NCBI RefSeq assembly: GCF_030272615.1
Contig: NC_081409.1
Location: forward strand, 239,037,832 to 239,101,831
Length of the DNA: 64,000 bases
Direction: 5' to 3'
Source: Cryptomeria japonica
Taxonomy: Eukaryota > Streptophyta > Pinopsida > Cupressales > Cupressaceae
Positions 57,769 to 64,000 of the stretch are shown here, piece after piece. Every line of letters starts with the position of its first letter. Positions within the stretch are counted from its first letter, which is position 1. The translations under genes were made by a program, and so were the position numbers. The notes under the pieces were generated by a model, which saw only the letters and a program-made list of their open reading frames with translations, was not told the DNA's origin and did no database searches.

Positions 57769-60700
57769 TATAATATCCCAGTAAATTTTTTTTTTTTTTT
57801 TAACAGTAAGAGTTACAAGTAAACACAACAACCCATTAAGGTTAGAGAAATCATCCAAACTGCTGCAAGAGAACCCTTCCACCTTTTGTTCACCGAGAGC
57901 CCAAGCTGCGAGGGTGAGAGCATACGGTGTTCTGGGGATCGTTAGCACCATAAAACAAATTGAAAATTACAATGCCTGGGCGGCAAGCCAGCCCCTTCTG
58001 CTTATCCATCAGGATTGAAACTAAACTCTTGGCGGTAAACCATCCAAGGAAACACATGACAAGAACTGAAACTCAATCACTCTACCGTGTATTTCAGTGG
58101 GAGGACATTACATTAAGCTATCACTCTACCGCATATTTCAGCGGAAGGACCATTGTATTGAACTTATCACTCGACCACTTATTCAGTGGGAGGACTGAGT
58201 ACAAAAAACTGAATTACAAAACTTAGAAGGCGGCAAGCCAGCGTCTTCCACTTATGCAGTGGGGTTTACAATTAAGAGCAACAAGAAGGGATGTAATGTC
58301 CCCACTTTGGACATTGGATTATTGTGATTAAATAAATACGATAATTAAAAGATTTATTAATTAACATTTAATAATATTGGAAAATCGTCTCATTTATGAG
58401 ACTTCATGATTTTACTCTAAAGTGAGAGGGTTGTCATAACCCCACATCTTGGTGATGTAATTAATACTAGTTTTTGTGATTCTTCATCATGATAATAAAT
58501 TATCATTTATTATGTAATTAATTATTGATGTTAATAGTAGTATTAATCATTCATTAATATAAAAATAAAATTAATTCTCACTTGGCTTAAAGCAACGATT
58601 GTATTGAAACCTTTGCTTGTTACACATGGTAAACAACATCGAGTAAGATTATTAAATGCTAATATTTAAATAGTGGCCAGGTACAAAGTATCATAAGTAA
58701 GACCTTAGCATCTAATAATAAAGATAATACTCAATGATATCTCCATTACCGATCAGAAAATGACACAAGAATAATCACTATAGATTAGCGATGTAATAGA
58801 AAGGAATTGATTAACTATTATCAAGCATCGATGGGTTAAGTAATAACATAGAAGATGATAGATACGCATCATTAATCAATTAAGAGACAATGATTAATAC
58901 AAATTGTTTATTAAGAATCATATCAAAGACTGTGATGTCCCCATCTAAATAGTCAGAAAATGGATGCCTGCTTTAAAATAGAATTTAATAATGCATAATA
59001 ATACAAATTAAAATATTAAATCTATAGATATATCCTAAAATAAAGATTATCAAAATAAATCGGATCGTATATATCAGTATATTATAATTAGGGAAATATG
59101 AATATCTCCATATTCACGTGCTAGACTTAGGCACATTAATCTTCCGCCACTATGAAGGTCGTCCTAGGTACGGGAGCACGAATAGAAGTTTGGAGGCGCC
59201 TGGATAGGAATCGATTGAAGAGAGAAGACCATTTAGCGGGATACACGATAGTGTCCAAACAGTAATTTTATTAATCGATAAGTGGAGATTAATCATAAAA
59301 GCCACCAAAGCATACGAGGAATCTAATTGTATGTTGGAAAAAGGACAAATTAACGGAAATGCAAAGACTTACGGAGATATGATAATCGGTAAAGGTATGA
59401 TCATTCATTGAGCAGCGATTAAGAAGTCTAATTGATAAATCATGATCATCTTCAAAGGGGTGTGATTAATATGAGGAATGAACATGACGGTGAAGGGTCA
59501 TGACCTGTCATTCCAATTGCAAACATATAAGAAGACTTTAGAAATCACTTCAGTAGGGGAATAAATTGATCCTCTATTTCATCTCCAGTTTGGATCGCTC
59601 AGACTGAGTATTGCATTTGGCACACATCGCGGTTGCATAAGGAACGATTCCAAATCAGGGAGAGCACCAAATCGTTGCATGTTTCTACAGCTATATCAGG
59701 AACAACATCTTTATACATTGTTGCAAGCATATAAATACTAGACACAACAGCATATGACAGCAAGTTAATACCAATAACTACATCTGCACATTCCCATAGT
59801 TACATCAGACACAGTAATCTGCATAGCTTTATAAGGAACTAAACCAAACATAGCATCACTAAGATACTGCAGATTTATATACTATGGAAAGATTTATACC
59901 AGTAAGCCCAGTGAGACATCAAGATTCTTTGCATGTTTACACCTCGTCAAATCTGAAACAACGAGTAATCTTATTCTAAAAAACTAAATAGTTGTGCCTA
60001 TATTTTATAGTTAAATCAGAGATGTCATCTGTATCAGTTATATTTTATATTTAACACCATTTGCAAAGTAATACCAGCATATAGTCAAGATCATTAAGGA
60101 AATAAACCTCTTGCAATTTATTATTACAAGTTATATGTCCCTATTTCTGAGTTATTATACGCAGGGACATCACAAGGGATGATCAGTACTACTGAAACAA
60201 CCTCATAAAATAGAGATGAGATGAGAAGAGTAATTGCAGATTTCTACAGCAGGAATATAATTTTCTGTTACAACTAATCTGCAGGCCGAAAGTACAATTC
60301 AACAGCCTATGGAAACACCAAAATGCTCATAACTCCCTCATTTTCACCCGAATCAATTCAAATCAATCCCAATCCCACAATATAACACTAACAACAACAT
60401 CCAATCCAAGCTACAACCCAAACAACCCACTATTCATTTGGCACTCATCCCAATGCAAGTGCAAAAACCCACGCTATACTTGGGAAGTTCGATTTTATCT
60501 AGTAAATTCATTGCTCATTTAAAACTGCTAAAAACTCACACATTGTATTGCCATGGCTAGGAAGGAAGGATGAGCCAGTACCCAGAATGATGGAGTCGCC
60601 TGGTTAAGAGGTGTGAGCAAAATATACTTTCGGCAATCTCGCGACCAGCAACCAGAAACACTCAAATCCAGCATAGAACACTCCATAATCTGCAACTCAT

Positions 60701-61573
60701 TCACCAATCAGCAATGGGAATACAAGGACACAGCTAGGTACTATCTTGCAAGTACGAAACTGAGACTTAGCTAGGAAGCCAACTTCGAAGCTCAGATTTT
60801 CAATAGCCAAACCGGCAGCATAACGATGCAATTTTCAAAGATGATGCAAATGGGAGCCCAAGTCTCATATTTATAACTTCACTCCTCAAATCCAAATGCA
60901 ATTCCTCCAAATTCAACGCCTTGCATTTGCATTTCATTCCACTACATGTGGACCCCCAAAAGTGGCGTATTTCCCATAAGTCAAATCCCACGCCCAAGGC
61001 ATGGACCCATGATATACTTTGGCCAATATTTAGAGATAAGTCACAAAATAATATTTCTTTCAAATAATTCAACATCTCCTTAATAAACATGAATTTTGCC
61101 AAATATTTAGGAAAAATTTGGACATTAATCCCAAATATAATAAATCAGTAGCAAAATCAGATTAATTAAATATTAAACCTTAGGATAAGGAAAATAATAT
61201 TTAATTATGTCGCCAATGACTCCCGTACTGATTATTATCACAACTAGGATGAAACTGAGCCCGAACGACCACAAAATTGCTGCAGAATTAGAACCTTGTC
61301 TACTGCCAAAAATAGAAATGCCACACAGCCACTTACTAAAAATAGTAAGTCAAGAACTAATGCTTAGAAAAGCATGATCATCGCGTCCAAAGGCAAAACA
61401 TGGAGAGCTCAGTAGGGCAGTAACACTAGAATGGCCATTCCCTCACTTACTGAAAATAGTAAGTCCTCGTTTCATCAATGCTGGACCCTCATTCTTCATT
61501 CCACCTAGCCTACGGGTTTCAGGAATAGGCTAATGGACCACTGGAAGGTCATCAATGAGAAGGGGACATTACA
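57769..61573 (-). repeat. Chromovirus 5' LTR, split by an insertion
   Basis: The outer parts 57769-58291 and 60180-61573 align with the 3' LTR. Its inner end reads TATAATATCCC instead of TGTAATATCCC. The middle is the LTR-like insertion 58292-60174. Confidence 0.9.
58292..60174. mobile_element. LTR-like insertion in the chromovirus 5' LTR
   Basis: 1,883 bp with a 5-bp duplication AGGGA (58287-58291 and 60175-60179), starting TGTAATGTCCCC and ending GGGACATCACA. No coding. A second start-like TGTGATGTCCCC lies inside at 58931 and is a perfect 11-base inverted match to the right end. The ends resemble chromovirus LTR ends, so this is probably a solo LTR, or a recombinant of two, from related families. 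Confidence 0.7.
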
Positions 61574-64000
61574 TACAAAAAAAAAGATGATTGATAGTGG
61601 GATTATAAATGCGGCTGGCTTCCCTCATGCGGTGCAATGGTATGAGTTAATCGTTGAATGTGCTCAACACTATGATTTTCCCTCAAGAAGAATAGTGGCG
61701 GAGGATGGAAGAGTGCTTGCATATCTCTCGGAGACAACAATTAGTGAATCATTTCATCTACTTGAGCCTAAGGACACGGTCTACATAAGTGTGGAAGGAG
61801 CTAAGTCCACCTGCGACGATGATCCAGAAGCTTGTTCAAAGATTGTTGACAAGTTTTGGTTAAAGAAGAGTAGAGGTGGTAAGAGCAGATGGCTCGGCAA
61901 ATCACATAGGGTGGACTTCAAAGATGAATTCAGAGACTTCATCACCCTACTTCATCGAGTGGTGGGTGCACCCAAGGCTTCATATTTCGAGGAATGGATG
62001 TTTTACTTCATAGAGACAGTCACTTATGGTAAAGACGCGATCAATTGGGGAAGGCTCATCGGCAGCAGTATCGATTTGCAGATAAGAAGACTGATGCGCA
62101 CTAGAACATTCTACATGAGCTCCTATGTCTTATACTCTCTTGCAAGAAATTACGAGTACCTGGGACTAATGTATAGGGGTATAGTTGGAAGAAGACCAGG
62201 AGAAATAAAAGTGCATGAATGTTATACACAACTTCATCATTCGACTAAACAACACTATAGGAGAGTGAATGATGCATTCACTACGCACATCACGAGCATG
62301 CTTCGAGGTGGAGTTCAGCAAAGACTCTCTCCAAAAGCACAAGCATTGGTTCAATAGTATGGTGCATCGTTCATTCAATTCCCGAAGTACACTTATATCA
62401 GAGTGCAAGGATGTCCTTCTCCTCCCTACATGTTGCCACGCTACCCGACAGACAGAGTGGTGCTACTTGAGGTGGTGAGACAATTGGTGGCATATGTCAA
62501 GGCATACATGCATAAGCATGGAACCAATGTTTCTTTTCCTATTATGCTTGGAGACTCTATGGAAGTGTGTCCTTCCTTTCAGGTAGCTGAGGACGCCGAG
62601 AAAGAGTTAGCACTCTACTCACTCAATCCATTCACTCCTAGAGATCACTTCGATCCATATGATAATGTAAAAGGAATTTTGGGAAGGAAGTATGGACACT
62701 AGTGGCAGTTGGAGGACTATTGGATGAACATTCAAGATGATGTGGAAGTGAAGAAAAAGATGTATTTCGGACTACCTCTCGATTTCATCAGGAAATGTAA
62801 GTTGTTCAATGTTGCTGATCAAGTCTAGTATAGTGGCGAATATCTTCAATCAGCCTATGCCAAGGAAAGCAAAGAGATCAACATCAATTGGGTTGACATG
62901 GAGGTCATAGATTTGAAGGAGTTGATGAAACAAGTCTTGGAATACACTCACATATGGATAGACATACAACATCAGAAATTGAAAGAGTAGAACATAACAA
63001 TGACATTCTACTCAGAAGCGAGGAAATATGGTGAAGATGAAGCAAGCGCGAGTGGAAGTGCTTCTCAACCATCTCACTCAAGAGGTTCGAAGAGAAAAGA
63101 AGATCGTGGAGAAAAGGAGTCCTCAAGGAAGAAGCATAAATCAATTTCCAATCATGAAAGACATGAAGAACATAGAGTAGAAAAGGAATTAAGTCAAGGA
63201 GCAAATGAATCGATTGAATCCACAGTTCACAATGATAAAGGCAAAGAGAAATCATCACAAGGACAAGAAGATCTCACTCATCACATTCTAGAGATCGAAG
63301 GAGACGAAGAAGAAGACAATGATGAGACCACTTCACCACCTAGAGATGAGCAGGTACGTGAAGAAACACAGGTTCGAGAAGGAAGATCCTCTATTCCTGA
63401 ATGGCTTAACGAAAGACTAGCCCAAGAGGTGATAGTAGTTGATGAAGAACCAACATATGACATAGGGAGCCTTCTAAGCTAGACTTGAGAAGTCACCAAG
63501 AAAAGGAAAGCTACAAAGACGTCCAAGGTGATTAGAGATGATTTGGGATCTAGGAAGTTGCAAATAGCTACTCCAAGGGTTGATAAGTATGAAGGTGAAA
63601 TCACAGCAGATGAGTATGATATGGAGACTATTGATTTGGGTCCACTCACCTCCGAACAAGCCATAGGTGATGCAAACATCAGAGTCCAGAAGCTACATTG
63701 CAACCCTTGCTTCCTGCGGAATCAGTTGATCATATGGAGAAGATGAGGAATTCAACACAATTGATGGACACATGTATAGAAGACTCATATACCAAAGTTA
63801 GCAAGTTCATGAAGGGCATAATGAAGACACTCGACACAATCATAAAAGTCCTTGCAAGAACTCATGTTCTCATAGAGGTCTTCAAAGCGTTTGCTCGTGC
63901 CAGAGATGTTATCGTTCCAGTATTGCAAGTAATAAGGAAAACACCCAGGGAAGTCTTATCAAGAGAAAAGATAAGAAGAGAAGGATCTACGCCCAACTTT
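61574..64000 (+). pseudogene. Unrecognised protein family, copy B (main piece, runs off window)
   Basis: One frame from 61575 to about 63700, broken only by TAG at 62355, 62700, 62826, 62988 and 63480 and TGA at 63486; then a frameshift near 63700, after which a helical segment (MRNSTQLMDTCIED) stays open to the window end. Landmarks: DFKDEFRDFITLLHRVVG; INWGRLIG...FYMSSYVLYSLA; YRRVNDAF; FIQFPKYTYI, then LPRYPTDRVVLLEVV; FDPYDNVKGILGRKYGH; a Ser-rich and basic stretch (GSKRKEDRGEKESSRKKHK, near 63090-63145); acidic GDEEEDNDE; and a KKRKATKTSK cluster. The Lys/Arg clusters could be nuclear signals. No catalytic motif or membrane segment is evident. Same order as copy A. Confidence 0.7.

Larger units (their letters stand above)
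47455..61573 (-). mobile_element. Ty3/gypsy chromovirus, interrupted by two later insertions
   Basis: 14,119 bp reading leftward: 5' LTR 57769-61573 (about 1,917 bp without its insertion), primer-binding site, gag-protease-RT (55070-57727), RNase H-integrase-chromodomain (49354-51492), polypurine tract, 3' LTR 47455-49375. Target duplication is TACAG/TACAA (47450-47454 and 61574-61578), one mismatch. Without the insertions at 51493-55069 and 58292-60174 and their duplications the element is about 8.65 kb, a normal length. The chromodomain at the C terminus places it among chromoviruses. One frameshift, one TAG and a changed protease site make it inactive. Confidence 0.92.

Noticed and set aside
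62905-63258. Minus-strand frame of 117 codons
   Set aside because: Shadow of copy B of the unknown protein on the plus strand.

Overview
This looks like 64 kb of plant nuclear DNA from a large, repeat-rich genome. The tRNA-iMet-type primer-binding sites, copia and chromodomain-gypsy elements, AT-rich LTRs and near absence of host genes all fit. A gymnosperm-sized genome is my guess, but nothing here fixes the species. Almost every long reading frame belongs to a retrotransposon or to decayed repetitive coding DNA. The one plausible host-gene piece is a possible first exon with a plastid-transit-like peptide at 28.4 kb.

Layout. 0-5.6 kb: purine-rich GGATG-type DNA whose minus strand carries a decayed proline-rich repeat protein with a coiled-coil-like end. 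7.5-11.6 kb: an LTR-like AT-rich block abutting a minus-strand Ty3/gypsy gag-protease remnant. 12.7-15.5 kb: two arrays of short hairpins with changing stems, plus a near-perfect 46-bp inverted repeat. 15.9-20.7 kb: another AT-rich LTR-like block, then a decayed copy (copy A) of an unrecognised ~1,100-residue protein. 20.8-21.6 kb: simple repeats and a palindrome. 22-25.9 kb: a 3'-truncated copia element. 25.9-27.2 kb: LTR-like block and a triplicated 77-81-bp unit. 31.3-36.0 kb: a probable 4.8-kb solo LTR (target duplication CCGAG) carrying 17 hairpins at about 176-bp spacing. 37.0-43.2 kb: a nearly complete copia element on the minus strand. 45.9-46.7 kb: an old chromovirus gag fragment. 47.5-61.6 kb: a chromodomain-bearing gypsy element on the minus strand, itself interrupted by a second hairpin-bearing probable solo LTR (51.5-55.1 kb) and a smaller LTR-like insertion (58.3-60.2 kb). 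This gypsy element sits inside copy B of the unrecognised protein (47.3-47.45 and 61.6-64 kb), whose frame is in phase across the insertion.

Most interesting signals: (1) a family with very long LTRs (3.6-4.8 kb) whose upstream half contains repeated palindromes that keep their pairing while sequence changes, with similar arrays elsewhere; (2) the unrecognised protein family, present twice as collinear homologues over most of its length; (3) a readable nesting history; (4) decay dominated by TAG stops and Asp-to-Asn changes at catalytic sites, as expected from deamination of methylated cytosine. Alignments were made by eye, so identities and some edges are approximate.
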